From positions 6,466,696 through 6,530,695 of the forward strand of contig OX579638.1 in assembly GCA_951230915.1 (NCBI GenBank): a stretch of DNA of 64,000 nt, written 5' to 3'. The position numbers and the translations under genes are program-made. Every line of letters starts with the position of its first letter. Position 1 is the stretch's first letter. Below are positions 12,299-24,775 of this stretch, piece by piece. Source of the DNA: Antitrichia curtipendula (lineage: Eukaryota; Streptophyta; Bryopsida; Hypnales; Leucodontaceae). The notes under the pieces are model-generated. The model was given only the letters and a program-made list of their open reading frames with translations. It did no database searches and had not been told where the DNA came from.

Positions 12299-12524
12299 CC
12301 TTGGAACATTAGATTGGTCACTATAGTAATCATTTTTTTTGGTCACCTTGTGAATCATTTGCTAAGAAAACACAAGAGCATTTATTGGAAGTCAAACTAT
12401 TATGCGAAACCTCTATTTTTCATGCAAAATTTCAAAAATGTACATCTATAGTTCTATCTTATATGGAACTTAAGAATTTTTTGTCATCCATTAGATATTT
12501 TTAGGCTATTGCGTTGTGACAAGG
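12299..12524. mobile_element. 226-bp TTAA-flanked miniature element, tandem copy 2
   Basis: Uses the same TTAA (12,295-12,298) as the right border of copy 1 and ends at TTAA 12,525-12,528. Ends are CCTTG and CAAGG. Interior diverged but colinear with copy 1 ('ttattggaagtcaaactatta', 'aaatttc..atgtacatc..agttctatctta'). Confidence 0.6.
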
Positions 12525-12528
12525 TTAA

Positions 12529-13733
12529 TCAAAATTTATTTTTTGGAGAAACAACATGTAGAATGATTTTGGGGGCTCACATGTCAAATTTTGACATAAG
12601 TACATTTTGTCATTTTTGACCAAATGCATTTATGAATAATAAAGAGCATGCATGCTAATTTTCACAAGGATTGGAGCAATAGAAGATTGTTTCAAAGTCT
12701 TGAACTTAAGGGAGGTACATTAGAAAAGCAAAAATTTCAATTGATTGTGCCCATTTACCATATAGTCCAATCAATGAGCCCCTTGCCCACTTGCACACCT
12801 CTAAACTTTTTGGGTGGAGGGATGGCCTTGAATGGCTAGACTTCTCTACAAAAAAATCCACAATAAGTGTTTTTTGGAGTGTTTGACTTTGAAAAATCAC
12901 ATAATATGGTGTTTTTTTGGCCAAATTAAAAGTTTTATTTGGCTTTACAAATAACTTGACAAACTGCATCAGGTAAATATGAAATTTCAAAAATATTTTA
13001 TTAATTTTGTGGGACCTAGAAAGCCCCTAAAGCTGGGCATCAATCATAAAATGGTTGATTGGGCATTTAGGGGATGATCCTTAATTTCCCAAAGTCTTTA
13101 TAATCATCAAAATATACTCAAAATTGTCATTTCTATTGCAAAGAGTAAAAACAAATTAAATTTTTTTCTTGCATATAAAATAGTAGGATCTTGTATTAGA
13201 CTAGTATAAAAATATGTGGAAGAAATTTCAGATACTTTGGCTATGTTGATTGCAAGATATTTGCATTTTAAGTGAAGAAAAAAAAATTCTTGGCACCTTG
13301 TTTGACTACAATTTTTGGCTTTGAATCTTCTTAACTTAAAATTTTTGCACTACTAATTTTGAATTTCTAATTTTTTATGTTGAAAAATTGAATTGAGAGT
13401 TTAGCAAAAAAAATTTAAAAACAAAAAAAATTTAATTTTTACTCATTAAAAAACCCATTGAAGGGAATACTAAACCATTAATAGATTAAAATAAAAATTG
13501 AAATACACTAATCTCAATGATGAGATTGTTCTAGCAAGAAATCCCCTAATCTTATAGAGCTTTGAACTTAAATCTTTATGGTGGAAAATTGAGTTGAGAT
13601 TCTAAGAGAAAAAAAAGTTAAAAAAAAGTAAATTTTTATTCTTAAGAAAATATGAAGTCACAGATGAGTCACAAACGAGTCATACATTAGTCACAAATGA
13701 GTCATGAATAAGTCACACAACTTGTCAATTGAG
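12529..13733. other. AT-rich DNA, partial dispersed repeat
   Basis: Two modest ORFs (12,648-12,839 plus, 12,706-12,990 minus) overlap and have no domain. From about 13,440 to 13,560 there is a fragment of the R repeat. Just before the next element 'agtca.aaatgagtca' repeats several times (13,640-13,720). Confidence 0.4.
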
Positions 13734-13913
13734 CAAGGTTGACAAATTTCAATGTTTGGCTCAAAATCGCGTCCGAAAATTGGACATCTAGATGTCTGGA
13801 CGCAGCGGACCTCAACGTCCGGCCTGGCAGACGGGTGGACGGACGGGCCCAACGGATGTTGAAGTTCGCTTGTCACGGGACGTCCGTGGACTCTGGACAT
13901 CCAAACAACCCTG
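13734..13913. mobile_element. 180-bp hAT-type miniature element with CGGACG motifs
   Basis: Ends CAAGGTTG and CAACCCTG are inverted repeats of the hAT type. The 8-bp flanks caattgag (13,726-13,733) and cgattgag (13,914-13,921) differ at one base, the size of a hAT target duplication (known). The interior holds several 'ggacgt', 'ggacgg' and 'cgtccg' motifs, the same vocabulary as the large arrays at 40-52 kb. Its left end closely resembles the sequence at 40,182 (CAGGGTTGACA). No ORF of note. Mobilisation by a transposase like the one at 48-51 kb is inferred. Confidence 0.75.
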
Positions 13914-16900
13914 CGATTGAGTGACCAACGTCACATGCCAGCAAATATGACATAAACAACCACAACAAAAGAGTTTGTCAACAAGTTCTAAGTAGGCTGT
14001 TGGATTGGAAACAATCCCATTGCCCTTTGCAACTACTATGACTTGTCCTCATTAACTACAAATCTCCAAATTAGCACTAGTCACAAATGTCTCATGCAAC
14101 TAAAAAACGTTCTTTATAGTTTCAAAACTCCTGATTTTTTTCTAGTGAATTAGGACTACAAAGGCTTAAGCTTTGACAAACTCACATAGCTTCAAAAGTC
14201 ACTTATTGAGAGAATAATGAGATGAAAAGATATGATATACAAGTATTTATATAAGTGGGATGGCAGCATGTAAAACAACCCATAAGTATTGTTGAAGAAG
14301 GATAATGACCTATTCGGAAATTACCCTATTAGTATAATAAGTTCGTTCCAAGGGAGACGGTCAAGTAGGAAATCAATGCTAATGGGATTAATACCTAAAA
14401 ATAGGTAATACAATCCCAAAATAGAAGACTATGACCAAATTTGGAAAATCAATAATCACTCAATCTACAACGACATTGCATATATAACACTCTAAATTCC
14501 TTCTTTCTCACACACAATCCAAACTCTCATACAAATCAATTTGGACTTCATACAAAACTCACAAATTGGCTTAGAGCTCAATCAACCATACAATTTCCAT
14601 CACATACAACGACACCAACTTGATATGAATTTCTTTCATATTATTCTAGTTGGTGAATAAATCACCGTTAACACATATAAGTCTTTTTCACCACAATTGA
14701 ATCCTATCAACTTCCTCTTATTCCACTTTCATCAAAATCTTAAAATAATCTCCATCTTCATTAAGCTCTCATATTCTTCCATCCTCCATATCACTCCAAC
14801 TTGGACTGAATTACTTCACTTCTACTCACATCAACATAACTCGGCACACCGATTTGCTCACTCAAATATCCCACTTGGACACTTGACACAAGCAAAGACA
14901 TAACACACAAAACAAACAAATACGCAGCACACCCGGCTGGGACTCGCAGTGGACACTCTTCAACACTGGGTAAACAAAATGACAAAATTCACAGACCAAA
15001 TAGGCAGCCAAACCTTGGCGGTTATTCAAATTGAGAGAGACACCTAACCGACTTGGTAACCACCAACTTGGAATCTCAAAAAGAAACTGACCCAACTAAT
15101 TTCCAACTAGGACTCACATCAATCACAATTTGACACGTATTCCTATTTGGACTAGACATCTCAAAAACTAACTCCAAAAATCAGATTCCAAATTGACAAA
15201 AATACATATAATATCACCAAATTGAATACAAACACACCAAAAAACATATAAATCACTCTCAAAAACGACAAACAAATCACAAAAAAGCCTTAAAAACAAA
15301 TCCTAATAGTTCATCTACAAGTATATATAAATAAGGGTTAGTAGGAGCTCAACTCCTCATAGTTAAGTCACAAGCAAGAATTATATTTAAAGTAGAATTT
15401 CAGCCCTCATTTAGGCATAGAAGAATAACTTTTTTCAAAAACATTGAAATAATTTAATGCAAAAAGTCAAACTAACTTTCATCTCCAAACAATTGTTTGA
15501 GATTTTTAGACTCCAATCAAAAGTTATGAACAAAATTCAAAGAAAGGTTAGAAGGGACATGTTCTTGTCATTTTCAAACATCCTCTCTCAATTTTGTTCA
15601 AAACATTTTTTTGAGGCTCAAAATTATAAATGGATTTGGATAGATGAAAATTTCTTAACTTTTCTTAGTTCAAAGGGTTTTTAAAAAGTTTTCCTGCTAT
15701 GCCTAAATGAGATACATGAAGTTCTACATTGAACACAAATTCCTATGTTCATAATGATCAATGAAGTTCTCATCTTCAAATTGTCCCATATCCTTTGAGG
15801 ATTCATAACGGATAATGGATTTCATTATAAAAACAACCTTTCCACCCTTCATTGTCCCTAAATGTCAATGCAATAATTTCTTCATTTTGGATTCTTTGGA
15901 TTTTTGGCAAACCATCCTTACATTTATTTGTAGATTCGATTGTCTTGTCCTAAAATTAGCAAAAAAATTGGCATTTAAATATAAATAAACAAAAGCCATA
16001 ATTGCTATCCAAATATGATAATAGTGCAAAGAGCAATGGAGATTTAGTTTATAATTTTAAAATAATTAAATGATAATAATAATTTTATTTACAATTTTAC
16101 TATTGCAAATCCATTGCAAAATCAAAAATTCAAAAATTCAAAAATTCACAATATTAAGGATTATGGAAATAATTTCCAATTTTAGGTTTCAAATCTTATT
16201 TGTAAATATTGTTTGTTGATGACATTTGCAAATCAAACCATACAAATGTAATGCAAAGTCAAAATCTACAATTTTTGTTTATAAAACAAGTGTGGTTGCA
16301 AACCATGGTTTAATAGTCTATATACAATTTTTTGTGCACTTTCTTGTGCACTCAATGAATACTTGTCTACATTGACAAAAACACTCATTTTGATTTCTAA
16401 AAAATTAAAAAAATATTTAGCATTTAATTATTAAGTTTTTAAAATTTTGGCCTTGCTTTAGAGATGAGTATTTTGAAGCATTTTTGGATCTTTGAATATG
16501 AAATAACTTTATATGTTAATTTTACTAGAAATTTTCAGTTTTTTTTAGTAATAACATAATGATCTATTGATATAACATTTCTTGTAAAATAATAGTCCAC
16601 AGTTTAATATTGTAGCTTCTTAGTAGCTTGGTCAAAAAATAGAAAATTAAAAGGGTATCTAAATTTTTAGAAAACTATTGACCTAATTATATATATATAT
16701 ATATATATATATTTAAGGATTTCCTAATTCATTTAAATTCAACTTGCATGTTTCTTAATTACAAAAAACAACAACATCTTATTTGAATTCTAAAGTGGGT
16801 ACAAATATTAGTAACTACGTCTTGGCATTTCAACTTATGTTGACAAGCATTGTTAAAAAAGTGATGCTTCTCAAAAATAGCATGAGGTAGAAAGTTTAGG

Positions 16901-19900
16901 GTTTGAAGGTCAAGACAACTCAACAAGGGTTTAAATAAATGTGGATGCTTTAGATGAAAGCAGTAACCAAACCATCCAAAAATTGTATAAACAATTTAGA
17001 TGAATGCTTAACATATTTTAATTATATTTAAAAAAATTATGGTTTTATTATATTAGTTTTTGTATTGCCTAATGACTTTTGCACTTTAATTAGTTATTAG
17101 GCAAAAAGTTGCCCAAGTTGCTAAGAAGCTATACTAGGAGATAATTTGAAGATTCTAGAAAACAATATAAAGTATTGTATTGTGACATGAAAACTAGTGT
17201 CAATTATAGAGGCGGTGACAAACCATGTCAAAAACAATAAAACTATACACAATTCACAAGAAGGGTACACATGTCAATTTTCCATTGGTTGTAAAAAATT
17301 TATACAAATTATGAAAGGGGTACACTATCCATTTTTTCATTGAATGCAAAACTTTTACATTCAATCCTAAACCCGAATTTGTTCAACAACTTTTTCTTCA
17401 ATCTCATATCTCTTTTTCTTTCTTTGTCTCTTTCTGCCTTTTGAAATTGTCTTCAATTGTAGAGAAAGGCATTTTAAAATAGAAAAATAGATGAATTAGA
17501 AAGTATTAATTAATAACAAAGATCACCAAATAATAATTATATAGCTATCATAAAATTTCAACATTCAAAATTTAAAATACGCTCTAATACTAAATTCAAA
17601 ATTCAAAATTCACGAACAATTACAAGCATCCTATTCCACCACAATCCAAAGCATCAGTATCCTCACAAATCAAGATACGAATTGCCAAACCCTCATTCTC
17701 CCAATTCACCTCCAATCACTATATGCAGTGGTGCAAATTGACTAATTAGACATTGCATCGTAGAATCCTCCTCTATATGCATCAAGCCGGTTGAATACCT
17801 TTGAAAATAATATAAAAAATGATTGAATTTCAAGCAGAATACAAAACAACAAGCAGTTGGCTTCTATAGAAGCAAATAACAATTGAATACTTATAAGAGT
17901 CCTCCAAGCGATCTGTTTCATCTTTGGACCACTTTCTGTATTTTGCTTTGTCTCCTTTCATAGAAGGTTGAATGTGCATTAGTAATTTCTCAGCAAGTTT
18001 GGTCTTTCTTTGCTTTGGATTGTTTTGAATGTCTTGTTCACATGTGAAACTTGAAAGATTGAAAGAATGTTCTGAATATTGGAACGCAAGACGACCTAAT
18101 TGACCTACATTACAGATTAATTTTGTGAAAACCAGGAAAAAGCAAACTCCACGGAGTTCAAAAACAAATCAAGCATAAGACCCTTGGTGCATAGAAAACA
18201 AGAAGACACCCTGAAACAAAGCGCATACTATGAGTCAAAGTGAAGCAACGGAGACAAAACCACCAACTACATTTTTTTTTAATTCACATCAAATAAAAAA
18301 AAAATATTGGATATTTTGGTTCACATTGTTTCTTTTGACACTGAAAAAGCAAATGAGCTTTTAGGGACTCTAATTTTTACAAAGATCTAACTATTGATAA
18401 AATAATAATGATAATAATAATAATTGTTATTATTTTGACTTTCAATTTGGGTAGGTGGAGCAGAGCATTATTTTACTTTCACAATTTCCCGGCAAAATTT
18501 GCATACTTCTTTCTAACTTGAGGCTCTACTCAAATTTGAAGTCTTTATGATCTTTTTGCAAACTAAAATTTGAGTTATGGGATTTGAGAACTCAACAAAT
18601 TTACATTGTCAAAAGCTTGGGCAACCATGAAAAAAACATTGTGTTGCTTCTTGCGTGGCCAAATCTCACATGTACAATGCTTTTAGACCCCAGTTTTTAT
18701 AAGCAAGTCCCTTGTACTAGTTAAAAATAGTTACAAATTTTAGAAAACTAAATAAAATTTTATTTTCAATTTATTTTTAGAAGGTATTGTTTATTGGCAA
18801 TTTCGGGTGTATTATTTAATTTTTGACCCAAAGAATTTTAGGGGTTAAAGTATCCTAGCATATGACTAAATGTTTATATCTTATTAGTTGCAAGTGTTTG
18901 CACTCAAAGCCAATAGGATTTGTCAAATTAAAAAAATGTCAATTAAGCAATATTACATATATTAAGAATACTAGATATTCTCATACTTTTTACATGTAAT
19001 GCTTAATTGAATTGTTACCTCTTCAAAAAATGGGCTTTAACTAGAAAATAAATAGATTTATTTTCTTATTCAATTAACTAATTTCTAAAGGATAAGGCAA
19101 GCTAGAATAGTAGTGTCTAAGATCTACCTATGAATGAGCCTTTAAAGTTGGCATCTATGCAAAGCCTTTGACATTTGTAGTAAGATTCAATGATATATAA
19201 TTTGGAAATCTAAATCCTAGCAAAAAATTTGCTCAAGGAAGCTATGACAAATAGGTTTGCTATAAGATAATCCAAACTAGGAAGCACAATCTACAGGCTA
19301 GCAAATTTCCTTCCAACTAGGTAAATGATACTCCTTCCAAATTCATCTAATTACACAATTTGCTGCTCTACTCTTAAGAACCACAAGGATTAAGAATTTG
19401 CCCAAATTTATCTTTATTTATTTTTTATCACTTTTCATAACTAGCAACAACATTTTCTCCAACTCATACTGCCTCTTTTCTTTCTCATCTAGTTTAACTC
19501 CTTCTTTGAAAATTAGTCAATTATCTTCCAACTAAGAATTTGCAATATGAGCCTCCACTAATCTACAAGTCAATTTGGAATACGTTCTTGTGCATCAAAA
19601 TTTGCATTTTTTAATATCCAATTTGGAAATCTTCTTTTCACTCATTCTTTTATTCTTTCATCCAACTCATAAGTTTGGATTTTAATTTAGAAAACAACAA
19701 CTCTCAACCACTAAACACTCATGTTCAATTCTCCAATGAGATTGACGCACACATGCATTTACAATCCTCATCAGGAACTCTCAAATACCTCATAAACTAT
19801 ATTCCTATTTGATTGAATGTCACAACAAAATTACAAAAACTCCAATTTCAAATTTAATAGTTAATTATCAAAGTATTCATTTTGGACAAACGAGGACAAC

Positions 19901-21592
19901 GATAAGAATTTTTTCAATTGGTTTATCTTTCAAAACACAAGTGGATTTAATGTTTGACTTGATAAATGAACTAATAGCCAAATATAGACATTAAATACTT
20001 TCCAATTTGGTCATAGAATATATACAAATCAAGCATTCACAATATTTACATAGCAAAATAGATTTTGATTCAGAAATTCAAATACCAATGCTTAACAATA
20101 TATCATTACAATAGAATCCAAATTGGTATAGTCCACCCAAGCAATGAAATTCCAATTTGGTAATCCACACTTACATCCAAACATAATGACATATTTTTTA
20201 ATTACTTCCAAATCAAACACACATTGACCAAGTAGGAATCACACACATAATGAGTAAAACACATTTTCATTTTCAATTCACACGTAGACACACATTAGCA
20301 AACATTCAAATAGTTGGAATTGACAATTTGGCATTATAGTCTAGATTGATAGTGCAAACAATCATAGTTATTCACCACACTACTAAATCTAATACAATTC
20401 TAGTTGACATACAATTCCAAACACACACAATATAATCAAGAACATAACAATCCAATTAAATAGTTTATATTTCATATAACACCCATTTTGCAATCAATTC
20501 TATATTCAAACATAAATTGCAATACATCCAACTTGGACAAAACTTGCACACTCTCTCATGGTAGTGGGTGTCAATCCCATCGATCTTCTTCACCTCAAAG
20601 CCTCACCAACAATCACAAAATAGATAGACTAACCACGTGTTTGCACTTCTTCACATCCCAATTGAAACTTCCCAACTACCACGTATTCCTTTTGAGAGCT
20701 AAAATCTAATTTGGGCTAATAAAACTGACTTTTATACAACTATTAGACTCCAAATTGGCAAAATTGCTCATGATACAATAAAAACTCTAAATTAACTATT
20801 TACAATGAAAACTTTAAAATTCCTATAGTTCTACAACATTGAAACCCCTCAAAATGAATGCTTAGAATTGGCACGGAGCACCATAATTGTCATATTATTT
20901 TATGTCTTCCAAGAAAATGTAATATAGACAATACTACATTTTTTATCAATTGAAGACACATATTATTTAGCATACAAGTTTCAACTCAAGCAATAACATG
21001 TCCCAAGAGATTGTTTTTCATGGTGTTGTAGATTTGAAATTGATGGGCCTTATATTAATAAAAGTTGTAGAAAAGCATGATTGTTCAATAAAAATGTAGT
21101 GGGAATATGTGTTTACAATGTGAAAAATATAGCCAATTCACAGTAAAATTTAGAAAGTGATTTGGAAAATGACTATACCACTTGTTTTAGGTGGTGGATG
21201 CTTCGATTTGGAAGGGTTGCTAATTCTAAAGTATCAATTGTTCTCAAAATGATGAATAGAAGTTGGATAGGTATATCGGATATGGGTTTTGAATGCATCT
21301 AATGAAAATTTGACACCTTGTACACCCTTCTTGAGAACTCTATTTTTTTTTCAATTGGGTGGTTGGATTGAATGCTATGCTGCCCAAAAAAAATCAAATA
21401 GGGTGGGCAATTTTAGGTAGCATTTGCTAAACCACTCTTCTATTTATAAAAAATTGGCAAATTTATAAAGTGCGTAATATAGTATGCAATAGTAGAATAA
21501 AAAAAAATTAGTTAATAATTCTCACTCCAAAAAATGTCATAGTCTCCTTGCTTGTTAAGCAATTTTGAAAAAACTTGAAAAAACTTTTTGTT
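13914..21592. other. Long AT-rich tract without a recognised gene
   Basis: About 7.7 kb of AT-rich DNA. ORFs are few and short (for example 15,457-15,684 and 20,488-20,709) with no motifs. One block near 17,240-17,350 ('acacatgtcaattttccattggttgtaa..') reappears diverged near 37,800-37,880, so part is dispersed repeat. I see no RT, integrase or transposase motif, and no RNA gene. Confidence 0.45.
16688..16716. repeat. (TA)n microsatellite
   Basis: Uninterrupted TA dinucleotides for nearly 30 bases within AT-rich DNA. Confidence 0.9.
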
Positions 21593-21596
21593 TTAA

Positions 21597-22507
21597 CCCC
21601 TAAAGGATCAGCATGCATTTTTTGGCAACATAGAAAATTTGGGCAGGTACCTGTAATTGGAGATTTGCATATTTGAGGCTGAAATTTTAATAGAAGGTGG
21701 GGACAAGGAATGCACTAAATTTCATGACATTTAGAAATACGAGTCAAAATTTATGACCTAATATTTTACTTTTTTCTCTAGATGGGCAATATGGGCAAAT
21801 TATAAAAAATAACTTTTCCCATAAATAAAAATTTGAAATTGGTTTTCTAGATTTATATATGTGTGGAAAGCTTTGAATCATTCCATTTTGATCAATGAGT
21901 CAAAAGTTATGAGGAGTTTTTGTTTGCAGGCAGTTATGGATTTTCTACTCTAAAATAAACTTTGAAGTCCTTTATCTTTTTCAATTTTCAATATTTAAAA
22001 AATAAATAAAATTGTTGGATGTAGATTGTTTATTAAAACATTGCAACCACTGGATTGACATTTTTCAATTCCATAACTAAACTCTTAACAATTTTGTACA
22101 TTGAATCATTTTCTACATCTTTCTACTTACTATTTTTTTCCTAAATGCTGTACAATTCCAAATGATCTGAAAATTTTCAAGCATATAGACAACTTATGTA
22201 GGAAAAATAATCTAAAGAAGCACCACCATTTTGGACATTTTTCATAGAAAAGTGAGCTTGTGAAGAGCAGTTGCCCATTTTTTTACAGGGCCCAAAAAAG
22301 GATTTATTTGAATTCAAAAACTCATATCTTACAATCTACGTGGTGGAAATTTCCTGAATTTTTTTTCCATGTGCTCTCAAGTCAGCATCCTACAAGATCC
22401 TATGGTTGCATGTGTCAAAAGAATTTTTTTCAAAAGATTGGTACTTATACTAGAAATGGCAGTTTTGGAGCGTTTTTTGTGAAAATATAGTCAAGAAACT
22501 TAAGGGG
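21597..22507. mobile_element. 911-bp TTAA-flanked element (family Q)
   Basis: TTAA at 21,593-21,596 and 22,508-22,511, ends CCCCTAAAGG and AAGGGG. Colinear with the elements at 23,733 and, inverted, 42,183: shared blocks include 'gctttgaatcattcc', 'tacaattccaaatgatct', 'agaaatggcagttttggagc'. ORF 22,260-22,490 belongs to the repeat and reappears inverted at 42,200-42,460. It is not an independent gene. Confidence 0.75.
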
Positions 22508-22904
22508 TTAAATTAAAGCATTGCAATCTTGCAATCTATAGTTTCAAAGTTTGAAAGAAAATTCCTCACATTCCGATAGTAGTCTAGTATAATTTTGTAT
22601 TGTTTGATTTTATTAAAACAATAATTTTCAAGCTCACAAAAAACAAACAATTATTAGTGTCTTGCTATTTTTTTGAACCTCCATTGCAAGGTCATTTTGA
22701 ATATGCTGCACTCATTTACTTTTAAGATTTGACATGCCCCTAACTAACATAATGCAATGTTATGCATTGCAAAAAACTATCATGTTTGTGTGATGCATAA
22801 ATCTCACTTCAAGAGGAGTCAAAGTTTGCTAACCTTGTCCAGCAAGTCCAAAAATAAAATTTTCTCTAGCCTCAAATACTAAAGTGCAAGTGCATTAATT
22901 TAGA

Positions 22905-23147
22905 GAGGTTGAGGTGAATTGACCTCCTCACTCTCCCCCTCCTCCCCCAAGTCATTCCAGGGGTGCAGGTAAAAAAAAGCCTCCTATTTTGTGCTTGATT
23001 AATTTATCTACTACACCCCTCCGAGCTAATTTGGGGCCTCTGATTGCCAATATGAATCCAAAATTTGCAAATTTTATCATGCGTGGCGAATAAAAATTTC
23101 AGCGTTTTCCCTCGGGGATGAGCGAGGGGGGTCAGTCCACCTCTGCC
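22905..23147. mobile_element. Foldback element related to the 63.1 kb copy
   Basis: Left arm GAGGTGAATTGACCTCCTCA pairs imperfectly with an inverted right arm at about 23,119-23,143 (gagcgaggggggtcagtcc). The interior shares 'aggggtgcaggtaaaaaaaag' and 'aaatatgaatccaaaatttgcaaa'-like text with the element at 63,080. A 131-codon minus-strand ORF (23,004-23,399) crosses its right arm and is not supported as a gene. Confidence 0.55.
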
Positions 23148-23550
23148 CTTTGAAACAAACAGTTTTAGGGAGAAATGTACCCTCGGTCCTGTCGAGGTTG
23201 ATCCAACTGGGAAAACCGACAACGAGCTGAACCCTATTTTAATCCGTGTTGCAACGTTCTGCACGGAATCCAATGACGGAAACCCCGCTTCCTCGCTGCG
23301 AATGTAATGAAAAGCATTTCCGAAAACACGAGCTTTGCAGCCCAGTGGAAGTGGAGCCGATGCCCGCCCCGGCCTCCTCATCCAATTCCTGAATTCCACT
23401 CCAGCTAATCATTATCGGGGCTGCTGTTTGCTAGATCCGGAATAGTTCTCACAAGATATGCAACCGAGGTGGCAGCTCTAATTCCAGGCATGGTGACGTA
23501 ATCTCTCGCTCAGAGTGCGGACGTACGTAGACCATGAAATGTTCGTGACT

Positions 23551-23576
23551 GCCGCAGCCGCAGCCGCAGCCGCAGC
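23551..23576. repeat. (GCCGCA)n microsatellite in a GC-richer patch
   Basis: Four to five tandem GCCGCA units inside 23,150-23,700, a patch of more balanced composition lying between two repeats. No gene could be supported in that patch. Confidence 0.8.
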
Positions 23577-23732
23577 TCCACAGCTCCTCCCTCCCTGGGA
23601 GTGGGGTCTGATCGCTCTCATGCAACTGAAGTCCTCGACTGCTCCATCTGCGTGGCCACCGGCTTATCATAAGCATCTCCAATGCATTTGACTGTGATAA
23701 TCAATTAATGGACTCCGATCCAGAATTGTTAA

Positions 23733-24670
23733 CTCCTAACGGACCAAAGTGCGTTTCTTTGGCAACATAGCAATTTTGGGTCTTAAAGCTCACTACAAAT
23801 GGAATTTTTATTTTTTTTCTTTGAAATTTAACACAACATTTTCCAAGGAGTGGCTTTAAGACCCAACAATTTTCAAAACTTTCAACTACATTGTCAAAAA
23901 GTTATTGAATGATATGTAGTTTTAATTGCTCAGCGGGCAACCCGGGCAACAAAGAAAACTTCTTTAAAAATCACTTTTTTGAAAAATAAAAATTTGAAAT
24001 TGATTTTCTCGATTTCTATATACATGGAAAACTTTGAATCATTCCTTTTTGATTGATGAGATGAAAGTTATAAGGAGTTTTAGTTGTGGGTAGTTTACAA
24101 ATAGTTATGAAACCACTATTCTAAAATAAACTTTGAAATCCTTTATTTTACTCAATTTTTATATTTTTGAAAAAATATAAAAACATTAGGTTTACATTGT
24201 TTATTACAACATTACAACCATTGGGATTGACATTTTTCAATTCCATAAATAAATGGTTAATAACAATTTAGTGTTTTGAATCATTCTCTATTTCTTTCTA
24301 CTTACTATTTTTTTCCTATATGTTGTACAATTCCAAATGATCTAAATTTTTTTAAGCATGTAGCCAACTTGCCTTGAAGAATGAATCCAAAGATTTACAA
24401 CCATTTTGGAAGTTTTTTCATAAAGATCTGACCTTGTGAGTGCGGCCGCCCGTTTTTTCACAGGGGCAAGAAAAGGACTTTTGTCACTTCAAACGCTAAT
24501 ATCTTACAATCTACAAGGTGGAATTTCCTGAAATTTTTTCCACATCTTCTCGAACCAGATTACTACAGTATCTTACGGTTACATTTTTTTTCCTAAACTT
24601 CGGTACTTGTATTAGAAATGGCAGTTTTGGAGCTTTTTTTGATGAAAACATGGTCAAAAACCTTTAGGGG
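23733..24670. mobile_element. 938-bp TTAA-flanked element (family Q)
   Basis: TTAA at 23,729-23,732 and 24,671-24,674. Ends CTCCTAACGG and CCTTTAGGGG are imperfect inverted repeats. Colinear with 21,597-22,507 through most of its length. No transposase. Confidence 0.75.
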
Positions 24671-24762
24671 TTAAGCTTACACTCTGCTTCATTGGGAGGG
24701 GAAAGAGGGTCACTGCAAATTACGGGCGGAAGACTCTTGTGGCAAGGATCCCAGAATACCCG

Positions 24763-24775
24763 GCATATATAATGA
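24763..24775 (+). promoter_or_regulatory. Possible TATA-box promoter
   Basis: The stretch gcatatataatga is a strong TATA-like match just after the repeat border. A start codon in good context (ccATGg) follows about 30 bases later but opens only a 28-codon frame. Whether it is used is unknown. Confidence 0.25.

Noticed and set aside
23004..23399. 131-codon minus-strand ORF
   Set aside because: Its C-terminal half is the foldback element, whose translation recurs at 0.6 and 63.2 kb. The rest has no domain.
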